Positions 14,970-23,416 are shown, numbered from the stretch's first letter. The stretch: DNA of 34,288 nucleotides from Ectobacillus antri (GCF_003852715.1 NZ_RIAV01000025.1:1-34288); one strand, 5' to 3'. The notes: a model not told the origin generated them from the sequence alone. Translations and numbers: made by a program.

Positions 14970-15011
14970 GAATCGGGGACCTACCATTGGTACGTCTCCC
15001 GGTTCTTTTTT
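14970..15011 (+). terminator. Terminator-like hairpin downstream of hsp20
   Basis: GAATCGGGGAC pairs with GTCTCCCGGTTC (small mismatch and G-U), with an inner TACCA/TGGTA pairing, followed by six T residues. It lies about 110 bp after the hsp20 stop. It could equally belong to a lost neighbour. Confidence 0.65.
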
Positions 15012-15176
15012 AATAAACCATTTCATAAAAGCAGTTAACCAGGGCAAATTTTCTCCATATTTTCGTGCTGAATCGGTCATTACTCTTTTGAGTGGAAAAA
15101 GCCTGATTGAGCTGATGTGAACTACTCACCACTTAGCTTTGCTTGAAGAGGGAGGCTTCCTTCAGAATTATGTTAA

Positions 15177-15607
15177 ATTGTACCTCTAAGTCCGCAAGTT
15201 TTAGCGGAACAAGTAAGGCGTGGTGATATTGTAAGTGTAAATTGTCAGGTAACATATTAGAAACTTTCTTTGAGATACAACATAAAAAGAAAGTATTAGG
15301 TGTAATTGATACAGGAAAAGTAAATGCTACACAAATATTAGGAACAACGTCTGCTACGTTTGGTATTGATGAATACACATTGAAAGCAGATATGAAAGTC
15401 ACGGTTCACAAATATGAGTACATACTTCATCACATTGATATTTCTGAATTTCTGCCATTCTTTAAAGAAATAATATAACAGTTAGATTTGAATTGGGCAT
15501 TGGTACTGGAGGATTTAAGCTCTACTTTGGACAAGAAAGGGGAGCTTTATGGTCAAGGTTTTGACGTTGGGGTGTTTTTCCGTCGCATAAAGAAAGGAGA
15601 AGAATAA
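15177..15607 (+). pseudogene. Degenerate coding remnant, several frames
   Basis: Protein-like stretches succeed one another in different frames without starts or ribosome binding sites: IVPLSPQVLAEQVRRGDIVS (15177-15260), KKKVLGVIDTGKVNATQILG then TSATFGIDEYTLKADMKVTV (15242-15478), VRFELGIGTGGFKLYFGQER (from 15481), and GQGFDVGVFFRRIKKGEE ending near 15607. The changes of frame within 430 bp suggest one or two decayed genes. I do not recognise the family. 15012-15176 contains nothing I can assign. Confidence 0.4.
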
Positions 15608-15609
15608 TT

Positions 15610-15785
15610 TATTTACATTCGCTAGAATACCATCAGCAATTGTTGTAATAGTATTAATTACCTTATCATTTTTTGTTTCAATAAAAATGTCTGAAAGAAT
15701 CTACTTTATTGTATTCATTGTGGTATGTTGGATGAGGTTACAGATTGTCGCTACGTTGCTACAAAAATGTCGTAATAAAATATGA
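15610..15785 (+). pseudogene. Remnant of a small membrane protein gene
   Basis: A frame without a clear start reads RIPSAIVVIVLITLSFFVSI then MSERIYFIVFIVVCWMRLQI and ends at TGA 15783-15785: two hydrophobic segments separated by a short polar loop. The GAAGGAGAAG-like purines upstream (15593-15604) are followed by no ATG. A following stretch (about 15787-15880) also reads as peptide (VKRNGAWNIGIRFAIKVIVS) in another frame. Probably decayed; no function proposed. Confidence 0.35.
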
Positions 15786-15937
15786 TGTAAAGCGCAATGG
15801 TGCTTGGAACATAGGAATTCGTTTTGCAATAAAAGTCATAGTCTCTAAGGTGATATGTAGACGAGCATCTTTGATTTATTAATAAAATAAGCGATTGCTG
15901 TTTTTAAGTAGGTATACAGTAAGACACTTTAAAAACG

Positions 15938-15971
15938 AAAAATCCGGCTCACTTACAGCAAGTCGGATTTT
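15938..15971 (-). terminator. Terminator of the P-loop protein gene
   Basis: On the reverse strand AAAATCCGACT pairs with AGCCGGATTTT around a loop holding the stop codon region, followed by TCGTTTTT. The stem overlaps the end of the reverse-strand gene. Confidence 0.75.
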
Positions 15972-16726
15972 ACTGTTATATACTCCTCCACCAGTTCTCT
16001 CGGTGTTCGCTCCGAGCGCTCGTTTTCAATGACCACTGAAGATATAGGCAATTTTCCTAACACCTCAACCTCTCTTCGCTTTCGTTCCTCCAGCACTGTG
16101 ACCGTACCGTCAATCCCATTTAAGCCAAGGCTTTTGCCATATCTACGCTCTGTATAGTACGCTACAAATCCGTGCTGCCAGCCTTCTGGGCGCTCTTTAT
16201 AAACGTCTAAGAAGGATTGCTTTACGTTTTGGTGGGACAGGTAATATACCACTGGATTGAGTGGCTGAATGATAGCAGCGATGCTTTGAATATAAGCCTC
16301 GATTTCTTCATGCGGTACATTTTGTGAGATCATGCCGATTGTAAACGGATTTTGCAACAAGGCACAGTCAAATAGGTAGACTGTATCTTCTGCCAAGGCT
16401 TTTGCAGCAAAGCGCTCCCAGCGTCTTAGCATGAGCGCCGCGTGCTGCGCGAATGGCATTTCGTATATGTCAAAGGCCTGAAGCTCGGGTATGTTTTCGT
16501 AGCGAACAAACCAGCCGTCTTCAAAGCGGTCAACGATGCATTCTTCTGCGATTGTGAAGCTTTCTAGCTGCGCAAGCGGTACCCATGCGGTCATGTCAAA
16601 GTCGACAGGATGATTTGCAGCTGCTTCGTGATAATATTTGATGCTCAGATATGCATCTGCGATGGCTTCCGAAAAGGAGCTTTTTCCGGTACCAGGTAGG
16701 CCTTCTACTAAAATTAACTTGTGCAT
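15953..16726 (-). CDS. P-loop NTPase of unknown function
   Basis: 257 residues, cytoplasmic, starting MHKLILVEGLPGTGKSSFSE: the Walker A loop GLPGTGKS sits at residues 9-16, as in small nucleoside/nucleotide kinases. FDCALLQNPF near 145-154 could be a Walker B-like strand. I cannot name a substrate; similar proteins in Bacillus are annotated hypothetical. The start is ATG 16726, preceded by TTAGGAGGACTTAT; the frame stays open upstream to 16810 but lacks a ribosome binding site there. It is divergent from the two-component operon and has its own terminator. Confidence 0.8.
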   Translation of the reverse strand: MHKLILVEGLPGTGKSSFSEAIADAYLSIKYYHEAAANHPVDFDMTAWVPLAQLESFTIAEECIVDRFEDGWFVRYENIPELQAFDIYEMPFAQHAALMLRRWERFAAKALAEDTVYLFDCALLQNPFTIGMISQNVPHEEIEAYIQSIAAIIQPLNPVVYYLSHQNVKQSFLDVYKERPEGWQHGFVAYYTERRYGKSLGLNGIDGTVTVLEERKRREVEVLGKLPISSVVIENERSERTPRELVEEYITVKSDLL

Positions 16727-16846
16727 ATAAGTCCTCCTAAAAGCTGTATATAGTACGTTTCTATATTTATATCTTATAATCCTTCTCAATCTTATCTTGC
16801 GGCGTGACATTTCTTTAGATATCCTATCCTAAGGAGATGTTTTTTT

Positions 16847-16870
16847 ATGGAAATTAACAAAAGCGGGTGA
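16847..16870 (+). CDS. Seven-codon leader peptide before the response regulator
   Basis: ATG 16847 reads MEINKSG then TGA and is preceded by a strong AAGGAGATG 8 bases upstream. The TGA ends 4 bases before the response regulator ATG at 16875, which itself has only a weak GGGTGA. The arrangement suggests translational coupling or reinitiation. No regulation is proven by the sequence. Confidence 0.4.
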   Translation: MEINKSG

Positions 16871-16874
16871 AGAT

Positions 16875-17588
16875 ATGGGAGAGATTCGCATTTTAGTAGC
16901 GGAAGACGATAAGGAGATTCGTGACTTAGTGCGCCGGTATTTGGAGCGAGAAATGTACCAAGTTGATACGGTAACAAATGGAGAAGAGGCTCTTCGTTTA
17001 TTTCAGGAACATACATATAATTTAGTGATGCTAGATGTTATGATGCCGAAATTAGATGGTATGGAAGTATGTCGACAAATTCGTGCCCATTCTAATGTGC
17101 CGATTATGATGCTGACAGCTAAGGACCATGAAACGGATAAAGTGCTCGGTCTTGGTGTTGGAGCGGATGATTATATTACCAAGCCATTTAGTATTAACGA
17201 AGTAATCGCCAGAGTCAAAGCATTAATGAGACGGTTTTTAGTGCTAGGAGGCGAAGGACGTTTGGCAGACGAAAGCTTACAGTGCGGGGAGATTACAATT
17301 GATTTGAAAACATATCAGGTTACCGTTCGGAAAGAATCGGTATCATTAACAGCGAAAGAGTTTGAATTACTTAAGTTTTTTATGTCTCAGCCAGAGCGTG
17401 TATTTACGAAAGTACAGTTGTTTCGCCAAGTATGGGGGAGTGGCTACATAGAAGATGACAATACGGTAATGGTACATATTCGCAAGCTGCGCAAGAAAAT
17501 TGAACTAGATCCTTCGCATCCTCAGTACATTCAAACAGTATGGGGAATTGGATATAAGTTTACAGGTGGAAACAATGAAGATAGATAA
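16875..17588 (+). CDS. OmpR-family response regulator (bacitracin-type module)
   Basis: 237 residues. The receiver domain (1-~120) has acidic residues EDD (10-12), phospho-acceptor Asp54 in VMLDVMMP, Thr in MLTAKD and Lys in YITKPF. The winged-helix DNA-binding domain (~135-230) contains LTAKEFELLKFF, then RVFTKVQLFRQVWG and the closing YIQTVWGIGYKF. It is followed by its kinase with a 14-bp overlap and by an ABC transporter and undecaprenyl-pyrophosphate phosphatase, so it most likely controls those genes in response to cell-wall antibiotics. Confidence 0.92.
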   Translation: MGEIRILVAEDDKEIRDLVRRYLEREMYQVDTVTNGEEALRLFQEHTYNLVMLDVMMPKLDGMEVCRQIRAHSNVPIMMLTAKDHETDKVLGLGVGADDYITKPFSINEVIARVKALMRRFLVLGGEGRLADESLQCGEITIDLKTYQVTVRKESVSLTAKEFELLKFFMSQPERVFTKVQLFRQVWGSGYIEDDNTVMVHIRKLRKKIELDPSHPQYIQTVWGIGYKFTGGNNEDR

Positions 17589-18600
17589 GGTGCAAAAGCT
17601 GATTCTAGCACAATTTCTTTTGACTATATGCTTGGTAATTATGGATGTATATCATGTTCCCGCTGGTATATGGAAATGGGGTATATTTGCAGGTGTTTTT
17701 TCTATTATAGTAGTTTTGTTTTTCGAGCGAAGTCAGTATAAGACAAGGTTGCAGGAATTAAATGTGGTGCTTAAGCGAGCGATGAACGGACACCCGACAA
17801 GAGTGCTGACCAATCGGGATGTACTATGGAACGAGGTGATTTTCTCTATCAACGAATTGATTGAAAGCTATGAGCGTGTCTATGCGCAATCTGTACAGGA
17901 ACAGGTGGCAAGAAAGCAGCTTTTCGCTAGTATGTCACATGATATTCGTACGCCTCTTACTTCCATTATTGGATATATTGATGCGATAAAGGATGGTGTA
18001 GTGGCGTCAACAGAAGAACGACAATCTTACCTAGAAATCGTCTCTAAGAAGTCTATATCTTTAAAAAAATTAATTGATGAGATGTTTGAGATTGCAAAAA
18101 TCGATGCTAACGAAATGTCTTTTCAGATGGAGCCGCTGGACTTAGCGGAGTTAACGAGAGAAGTGCTTATTACGTTTGTACCGCAAATCAATGAATTGCA
18201 AATAGTCCCTCATATTGATGTACCAGAACAACCATGTATCATAGAAGGGGATTATATGAGCTTGTTAAGAATGATAGAAAATGTCGTGAAAAATGCTGTG
18301 CAGTATGGATATACAGGCGGTGTGCTCGGTGTGACATTACGAGAACACAAAGATGTGTATGAGCTGCTAATTTGGGACAAGGGGCCTGGTATACAGGAAG
18401 AGGATCTACAGCGCGTATTTCATCGCATGTACCGGGGTGATGCTGCTAGAACGCAAGCTAACAGCGGAAGTGGTCTAGGTCTTTCCATTGCGAAGGCACT
18501 TGCCCAAAAACATGGCGGCAGCATATGGGTAGAAAGTATACCTTGGGAGTGTACGACATTTGGTATTATCATCCCTAAACATGATTTAAGAGATTTTTAA
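17575..18600 (+). CDS. Sensor histidine kinase (bacitracin-type module)
   Basis: 341 residues. Two transmembrane helices in the first ~52 residues with a very short extracytoplasmic link (DVYHVPAG): an intramembrane-sensing layout, where the partner ABC transporter often does the sensing. The phosphorylation motif is SMSHDIRTPLTSIIGY with His122. The ATPase domain has NVVKNAVQY (N box), WDKGPGI (G1) and GSGLGLSIAKAL (G2). The start is ATG 17575, with AGGTGGA upstream. It overlaps the regulator gene; 74 bp separate it from the ABC genes. Confidence 0.92.
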   Translation: MKIDKVQKLILAQFLLTICLVIMDVYHVPAGIWKWGIFAGVFSIIVVLFFERSQYKTRLQELNVVLKRAMNGHPTRVLTNRDVLWNEVIFSINELIESYERVYAQSVQEQVARKQLFASMSHDIRTPLTSIIGYIDAIKDGVVASTEERQSYLEIVSKKSISLKKLIDEMFEIAKIDANEMSFQMEPLDLAELTREVLITFVPQINELQIVPHIDVPEQPCIIEGDYMSLLRMIENVVKNAVQYGYTGGVLGVTLREHKDVYELLIWDKGPGIQEEDLQRVFHRMYRGDAARTQANSGSGLGLSIAKALAQKHGGSIWVESIPWECTTFGIIIPKHDLRDF

Positions 18601-18607
18601 GAAATTG

Positions 18608-18639
18608 TTAAAAGCCAATTAAAATCCGCTTCTTATAAT
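18608..18639 (+). promoter_or_regulatory. Candidate regulated promoter of the BcrAB-like operon
   Basis: TATAAT at 18634-18639 has no good -35. In its place lie two direct repeats TTAAAA (18608-18613 and 18619-18624) with an 11-bp period, i.e. one helical turn, as in direct-repeat operators of OmpR-family regulators. The expected activator is the regulator encoded at 16875. The site is read by eye. Confidence 0.45.
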
Positions 18640-18674
18640 ATAAATATGAATTTCTTCAAAGGTGGGAGAAAGAA

Positions 18675-19595
18675 GTGGCAACGATTTTAAAAACAGAGAG
18701 CCTAACCAAAGCGTACGGTGAGCAGCGCTCAGTTGACAATCTAAGCATAACGGTGAAACAGGGAGATATTTATGGCTTTTTGGGCAGGAATGGAGCAGGA
18801 AAAACAACGACTATCCGCATGCTGCTTGGTTTAATTCAACCGACTGCTGGAAGTATTGAAATATTTGGTGAGGAGCTGCAACGCAATAAAAAAAGTATTT
18901 TAAAAAGAATTGGCTCTATCGTTGAGGTGCCGGGCTTTTACGAAAATTTGACGGCAAGAGAGAACTTGCAGATTCATGCGAGAATTGCGGGCGTGCATAA
19001 AAAGACTGCGATGGATGAAGTGCTCGAGTTAGTTAGTTTGCAGCATGAAACGAAAAAGCTTGTGGGTGCATACTCGTTGGGAATGAAGCAAAGACTTGGT
19101 ATCGCAAGAGCGCTACTACATTACCCGGAATTGCTGATTTTAGATGAACCGACAAATGGATTAGATCCTATTGGTATTAAAGAAATGAGAAGGTTAATTA
19201 AAGGCTTGGTAGAGGAAAGAAAGATTACAGTTTTTATATCCAGTCATATCTTGTCTGAAATCGAACAAGTAGCTAATCATATTGGCATTATCCATAAGGG
19301 AAAGCTTCTACAGGAAATTGACTTTAAACAGCTAGCTAAATTAAATCGTAAATACCTAGAGTTTACTGTTTCTCACGAAGCAAAAGCGGCCGTTCTTTTA
19401 GAAACAGAGCTTTCTACGTATGATTACGAGATAAGAGGTGAGGGGAATATTCGCATATATTCTCACCTGGGGCAGCAGGCCCAAATTAATACTTTATTTG
19501 TTCGAAATGGCATTGAAGTATCCAAAATAAATATGAGTGCCGATCGATTAGAGGATTACTTTACAAAGCTAGTGGGAGGCGGGGAGATTGGGTGA
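18675..19595 (+). CDS. ABC transporter ATPase, BcrA-like
   Basis: 306 residues. Walker A GRNGAGKTT (about 37-45), Q-loop region VEVPGFYENLT, signature YSLGMKQRLGIARAL, Walker B LLILDEPTNGLDP, H-loop SSHILSEIEQ. The C-terminal ~90 residues are the extension common in BcrA/NatA-type ATPases. The start is GTG 18675 after GGTGGGAG. It drives export or removal of bacitracin-like compounds with the next permease (inferred from family and context). Its 3' end overlaps the permease start by 8 bp. Confidence 0.88.
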   Translation: MATILKTESLTKAYGEQRSVDNLSITVKQGDIYGFLGRNGAGKTTTIRMLLGLIQPTAGSIEIFGEELQRNKKSILKRIGSIVEVPGFYENLTARENLQIHARIAGVHKKTAMDEVLELVSLQHETKKLVGAYSLGMKQRLGIARALLHYPELLILDEPTNGLDPIGIKEMRRLIKGLVEERKITVFISSHILSEIEQVANHIGIIHKGKLLQEIDFKQLAKLNRKYLEFTVSHEAKAAVLLETELSTYDYEIRGEGNIRIYSHLGQQAQINTLFVRNGIEVSKINMSADRLEDYFTKLVGGGEIG

Positions 19596-20313
19596 CTTGG
19601 TGTATACAGAGTTATTGAAGCTCAAACGTTCTTCTATGTTTTTGATTAGCGTGCTTGGCGCCATGGTTGCACCGTTTATGATTGTCGTGGCTGCTCATGT
19701 GCAAACATCAGGTCCGAGAGCCGATTTTCGAGAGCTTTTTTATCAGACGAATTTATATACGGTGCTTGTGCTTGGAGTAGCTCTATATGGCGTTGTTGCT
19801 GCATATTTATTTCATCGCGAGTATGTGGAGGATACGCTCAAGCATATCTTGACTATTCCAGTATCAAGAGGAAATTTCATTATTAGTAAATTTGCTGTGC
19901 TGCTTCTTTGGATTATAGTCCTTACAGGAATTGCCTGGCTACTTACCTTATTATTAGGCCTTCTTTTTCGGTTTGATGGTTTGAGCTGGAACCTGCTTGT
20001 TTTTTCTTTCAAGCAGTTTTATGTCGGTGGTTTATTTTTATTCATTCTGTCACCACCGGTAGTTTTTGTGACTTTAGTGATGAAGAATTATGTTCCGCCT
20101 ATTATTTTAGCGATTGTAATTACAATGATGAATGTAATGGCAGGAAACTCTGAACATAGAGGGTTGTTTCCTTGGTCAGCAGCGGGAGACATCGCAAATC
20201 ATACATTACTTGATACGTATCCAGCAGTATATTCCTATAGTGCGATTGCGGCTGTAGCAATCCTTGGTTTTGGTGCTGTTATGTTATATTTTCAAAAAAC
20301 AGATATTCAGTGA
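19588..20313 (+). CDS. ABC transporter permease, BcrB-like
   Basis: 241 residues with about six transmembrane helices, e.g. SMFLISVLGAMVAPFMIVVA, VLVLGVALYGVVAAYLF and AIAAVAILGFGAVMLYF; ABC-2 type. HREYVEDTLKHILTIPVSRG is the cytoplasmic segment typical of this family. Start TTG 19588, with GGAGGCGGGG just upstream. It forms a complex with the preceding ATPase. Only 15 bp separate it from uppP, so the three genes are probably one transcript. Confidence 0.85.
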   Translation: MGDLVYTELLKLKRSSMFLISVLGAMVAPFMIVVAAHVQTSGPRADFRELFYQTNLYTVLVLGVALYGVVAAYLFHREYVEDTLKHILTIPVSRGNFIISKFAVLLLWIIVLTGIAWLLTLLLGLLFRFDGLSWNLLVFSFKQFYVGGLFLFILSPPVVFVTLVMKNYVPPIILAIVITMMNVMAGNSEHRGLFPWSAAGDIANHTLLDTYPAVYSYSAIAAVAILGFGAVMLYFQKTDIQ

Positions 20314-20328
20314 TAGAGGAGACAGGAT

Positions 20329-21126
20329 ATGACGGATTTGTGGATTGCTTTTGTGATGGGGATTGTAGAGGGACTCGCAGAGTTTCTACCAATCTCGTCG
20401 ACAGGGCATTTAATACTAGTAGGTCATTTGTTAGGATTTGAGGGAGAACGGGCAAAGACATTTGAAATTGTGATTCAGCTCGGCGCTATTTTAGCAATTA
20501 CTGTGTTATACCGTAATCGCCTCGTGTCTCTTTTCAATATAAAGCCAATTTTACAGCGTGAAAAAAAGTTTAATGCTCTGCATATTTTAATGGGTATTTT
20601 ACCGTTTGGCACAGTGGGTGTTCTATTTCATGACGCCATTAAAACCTATTTGTTTAGGCCGGAGACTGTGGTGATTGGTCTTTTGGCGGGAGCGGCATTG
20701 ATGCTAGTTGCAGAAAAGAAAAAGCCAATCCCGACAACGCATACTTTAGATGAGATGACATATCGCCAAGCGCTGCTGATTGGTTGTTTCCAGTGCTTTG
20801 CAGCATGGCCTGGGTTTTCGAGAGCGGGTTCTACCATTTCTGGCGGCTTGTTAAGTAAGGTAAGCTATAAAGCAACGGCAGAATTTTCATTCTTAGTCGC
20901 CCTGCCGGTAATGGTAGGTGTGACTGGTTTAGATTTGTTTAAGAGCCGAGAGCATTTGGATGTTGCTGATATTCCTATGTTCTTGGTTGGCTTTGGCACT
21001 TCGTTTGTTGTAGCACTTTTAGCGGTGGTTACTTTTTTAAAGTGGCTAGAAAGACTCGGTTTAACACCGTTTGCTTATTACCGTATTGTATTAGCTGTGT
21101 TATTTACGGTTTTTGTATTACTGTAA
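20329..21126 (+). CDS. uppP: Undecaprenyl-diphosphate phosphatase UppP (BacA)
   Basis: Dephosphorylates undecaprenyl pyrophosphate, recycling the lipid carrier for peptidoglycan; extra activity gives bacitracin resistance. 265 residues, multi-pass membrane protein. Both signature motifs are intact: EGLAEFLPISSTGH (14-27) and PGFSRAGST (161-169). GAGGAGACAGG precedes the ATG. Being in the same operon as a BcrAB-like transporter supports a role in antibiotic defence. The PGxSRSG motif reads SRAG, a small variation. Confidence 0.95.
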   Translation: MTDLWIAFVMGIVEGLAEFLPISSTGHLILVGHLLGFEGERAKTFEIVIQLGAILAITVLYRNRLVSLFNIKPILQREKKFNALHILMGILPFGTVGVLFHDAIKTYLFRPETVVIGLLAGAALMLVAEKKKPIPTTHTLDEMTYRQALLIGCFQCFAAWPGFSRAGSTISGGLLSKVSYKATAEFSFLVALPVMVGVTGLDLFKSREHLDVADIPMFLVGFGTSFVVALLAVVTFLKWLERLGLTPFAYYRIVLAVLFTVFVLL

Positions 21127-21156
21127 AAAGGGTGCAACTTTTATGCACCCTTTTTT
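21125..21156 (+). terminator. Intrinsic terminator after uppP
   Basis: AAAAAGGGTGCA pairs with TGCACCCTTTTTT around a 7-nt loop. It starts at the uppP stop codon. Confidence 0.93.
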
Positions 21157-21158
21157 AC

Positions 21159-21326
21159 AAGGCTGTGTTAGAGCCTAATGTTAATCATTTGCACTTGTTG
21201 ATGAGATGAGGTTCCTGCGAGAAAAGCGAGTACCCTACAGGCGTATAGCGCTGAGGAGGCTCCCTGACCGCCCGCGGAAAGCGAACCACTATAACGGAAA
21301 TCAACAACAAACTTTAACAGAGCCTT
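21159..21326. repeat. Bacillus-type palindromic intergenic repeat (MITE-like)
   Basis: The ends are inverted: AAGGCTGTGTTAGAG at 21159 and its counterpart CTTTAACAGAGCCTT ending at 21326 (two mismatches). Inside the ends, TTGTTGAT pairs with ATCAACAA. The GC-richer core GCGTATAGCGCTGAGGAGGC then CTCCCTGACCGCCCGCGGAA is unlike the surrounding DNA. From memory, repeats with this core (GCGCTGAGGAGGCTCCCTGACCGCC type, often between genes) occur in many copies in Bacillus genomes. It sits between two convergent genes, 21 bp from the DUF2339 gene stop. Confidence 0.7.
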
Positions 21327-21347
21327 TTGCAAAGAAACTATACACAA

Positions 21348-23015
21348 TTAGAGTTCTTTATTCTCAACCCTTGGCACTTCTTTTTGCTTTGTGTAAAACA
21401 CACGAGATACAAAAATTCCGATCGTACCGACGATAATAAAGAGAACGGAACGAATGGCAAGCGATACGCTAAACAAATCTACAAAGAACAGTTTAATGAT
21501 TGTAATTCCTATTACAATGAGACCGATGTAAGTTGCCATTTTTTCTGTTTTGGTATTTCCATAAAATACAAGAGCTAAGGCATATATCATCCAGAAGGAG
21601 GAGATGACAAGCTGGCGAATGCTAAAGTCTTGATCCTGCATCAAGGTGCTGCCAAACAATGTGATAAAAATAAAGGTACTAATCAGCAGGACAAGTGTAC
21701 TTAGTCTAGATAGATCTCGCTTAGTTGTTGCCTTTAGCTTCATAACAAGAAAAGCAAAAGTGCCTAAGTATACAAACCAAGCTAGTGTTTGAACAGAAAG
21801 CACGGCAGTATATGATGTTAAGACTGTTGAAATAGCACCTAATGCATAAACAATACCAGATGCTATAAATTTGATGTGGCTCTTTACTTTCCATGACATA
21901 TACAGTCCAAATGTTCCTTGGACAAGCCAAGCAAGCGGGTAATACGTGTTGTCGACCGTGTCAATGACGAGCAGTGTAAGGGAATAAAAAGACAAACAGA
22001 AAAATACAGTATGCAACAGTTCTATTTTGCCTTTTTGACGTTCCCATACATACGCACCAGCGTACAGTAGCGTAAGCATGGTTAAAAGTCCTTTTAATAG
22101 AAGGTTATTATCAGTAGATGCCACCCAGAGAACCGTGATAACGATACTACTTAGTAACACCTTGATTTGATCTTGCAGATAAGAATCTCGTTTCGTCATT
22201 AGTATATACAGTAGGCAAAGATGCTGGATAACAACAGCAAGTGCTGGCAGATTCAATTGCTGCAATGCGACCAACGAGTAAACTGTAAGGGTTATATGCA
22301 GCATGCCAAATGCCATGTAGTAAAGCCAACGATATGCATGTTTGGTTGCAAATGCAAGCAAGCTTACATAGAGAAGTAGCTCGTAGCCAACGAAGACATA
22401 TGTATTAGGCTGCGTGCTGTTAATGAGAAACGGTACAATATATCCTCCAACTCCCACAAAAATCGCAAGCCATTCGGAACGATGTTTGTGGGATAACCAA
22501 ATCCCCAAGGCAATCCAGCCAATATTGAGCAGAAATGCAAAAGCAGCCGGTAGATAACCATACAAATAATGCGCTGCAAAGGTTGTTAACACAAAGGTTG
22601 TTACTGTTGCGCCCAGCAAGACAAGACCGAGGGCAATTCTGCTTTGTTTGATTTGTTTTTTTCCAATGACATATAAGCCGATTGCAGTTAAGCAGCCGAG
22701 AAGCAAACGAAGCGGTGGTGTTAATATACCGGCATTTACGCCAGCTTTAAAACCCCAAGCAACGCCCAGTAGCATGATAAAAGCGAAAATACGCGGCATC
22801 CAAATTTGGCCAATTTCCTTCTCCCAATTGCGCTTCGGTTTTGGTGTTTCAGTTCGTATCGGTTTCACGGCTGCAGGCGGTTTGGGTTGTTCAGGCTGCG
22901 TGTGTATCGGTTTTATTCGCTCCGCTGCACGTTCTTGCTTTTGTAGTTCTTCTAATTCCGCTGATAAAAAGGAAATAGTCGTCTGCAAGGCTTTGATACG
23001 TTCAGAACGATTCAT
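21348..23015 (-). CDS. DUF2339-type multi-pass membrane protein
   Basis: 555 residues. The N-terminal ~65 residues are soluble: a short coiled coil (LQTTISFLSAELEELQKQER) and a Pro/Lys-rich linker (QPEQPKPPAAVKPI). About 14-16 transmembrane helices follow, starting at WMPRIFAFIMLLGVAWGF. This layout matches the DUF2339 predicted membrane proteins; their function is unknown. I place the start at ATG 23015, with GGGGTGG directly upstream; an in-frame GTG at 23024 would overlap that site. It converges on uppP, with the palindromic repeat between them. Confidence 0.8.
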   Translation of the reverse strand: MNRSERIKALQTTISFLSAELEELQKQERAAERIKPIHTQPEQPKPPAAVKPIRTETPKPKRNWEKEIGQIWMPRIFAFIMLLGVAWGFKAGVNAGILTPPLRLLLGCLTAIGLYVIGKKQIKQSRIALGLVLLGATVTTFVLTTFAAHYLYGYLPAAFAFLLNIGWIALGIWLSHKHRSEWLAIFVGVGGYIVPFLINSTQPNTYVFVGYELLLYVSLLAFATKHAYRWLYYMAFGMLHITLTVYSLVALQQLNLPALAVVIQHLCLLYILMTKRDSYLQDQIKVLLSSIVITVLWVASTDNNLLLKGLLTMLTLLYAGAYVWERQKGKIELLHTVFFCLSFYSLTLLVIDTVDNTYYPLAWLVQGTFGLYMSWKVKSHIKFIASGIVYALGAISTVLTSYTAVLSVQTLAWFVYLGTFAFLVMKLKATTKRDLSRLSTLVLLISTFIFITLFGSTLMQDQDFSIRQLVISSFWMIYALALVFYGNTKTEKMATYIGLIVIGITIIKLFFVDLFSVSLAIRSVLFIIVGTIGIFVSRVFYTKQKEVPRVENKEL

Positions 23016-23348
23016 GTTCTCCACCCCTTTTTAAAAATGTGTATATTTACACTATATCAAACATTACGTGTAAAAGAGGGAAAAATATTACAATTATTGC
23101 ATTGGATTTTCAAATATGTAGAGATAAAGGTGGGCTGAATGTTGCAATGGTGGGATTTCTTATAGAAAATATGTTACAAACCTTTATATTTCGATATAAA
23201 AGTCTCATGTTTCTGTAAACGTAAGGAAACTTTTACCTGTTATCATAGGAGTATATAAAACGGAACGGACGAGAAGCTAATGAATACAGATTTTATCTTC
23301 TTCGTCCCTACATAGGATAAACCTTTAGATAAGAGGAGGAGTAATATC
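23016..23348 (+). other. Intergenic stretch without recognised gene
   Basis: A 333-bp AT-rich region between the divergent DUF2339 gene and the short membrane ORF. It must hold promoters for both, but no strong -35/-10 pair stands out. GGACGAGAAGCTAATGAATA and CTTCTTCGTCC near 23270-23310 form a partial stem (GGACGA/TCGTCC plus GAAG/CTTC), a possible leader structure. Confidence 0.3.
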
Positions 23349-23414
23349 ATGAGATGGTTAGCATCTGTACTTGTAGTTATTATTCTGTTAGTGATTTTGT
23401 TCAGATTGATTTAA
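23349..23414 (+). CDS. 21-residue single-helix membrane peptide
   Basis: ATG 23349 is preceded by AAGAGGAGGAG, an excellent ribosome binding site, and followed within 3 bp of the stop by a terminator. The peptide starts MRWLASVLVVIILLVILF and ends RLI: one hydrophobic helix with Arg at both ends. Own ribosome binding site plus own terminator argue for a real small gene. Function unknown. Confidence 0.6.
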   Translation: MRWLASVLVVIILLVILFRLI

Positions 23415-23416
23415 AA

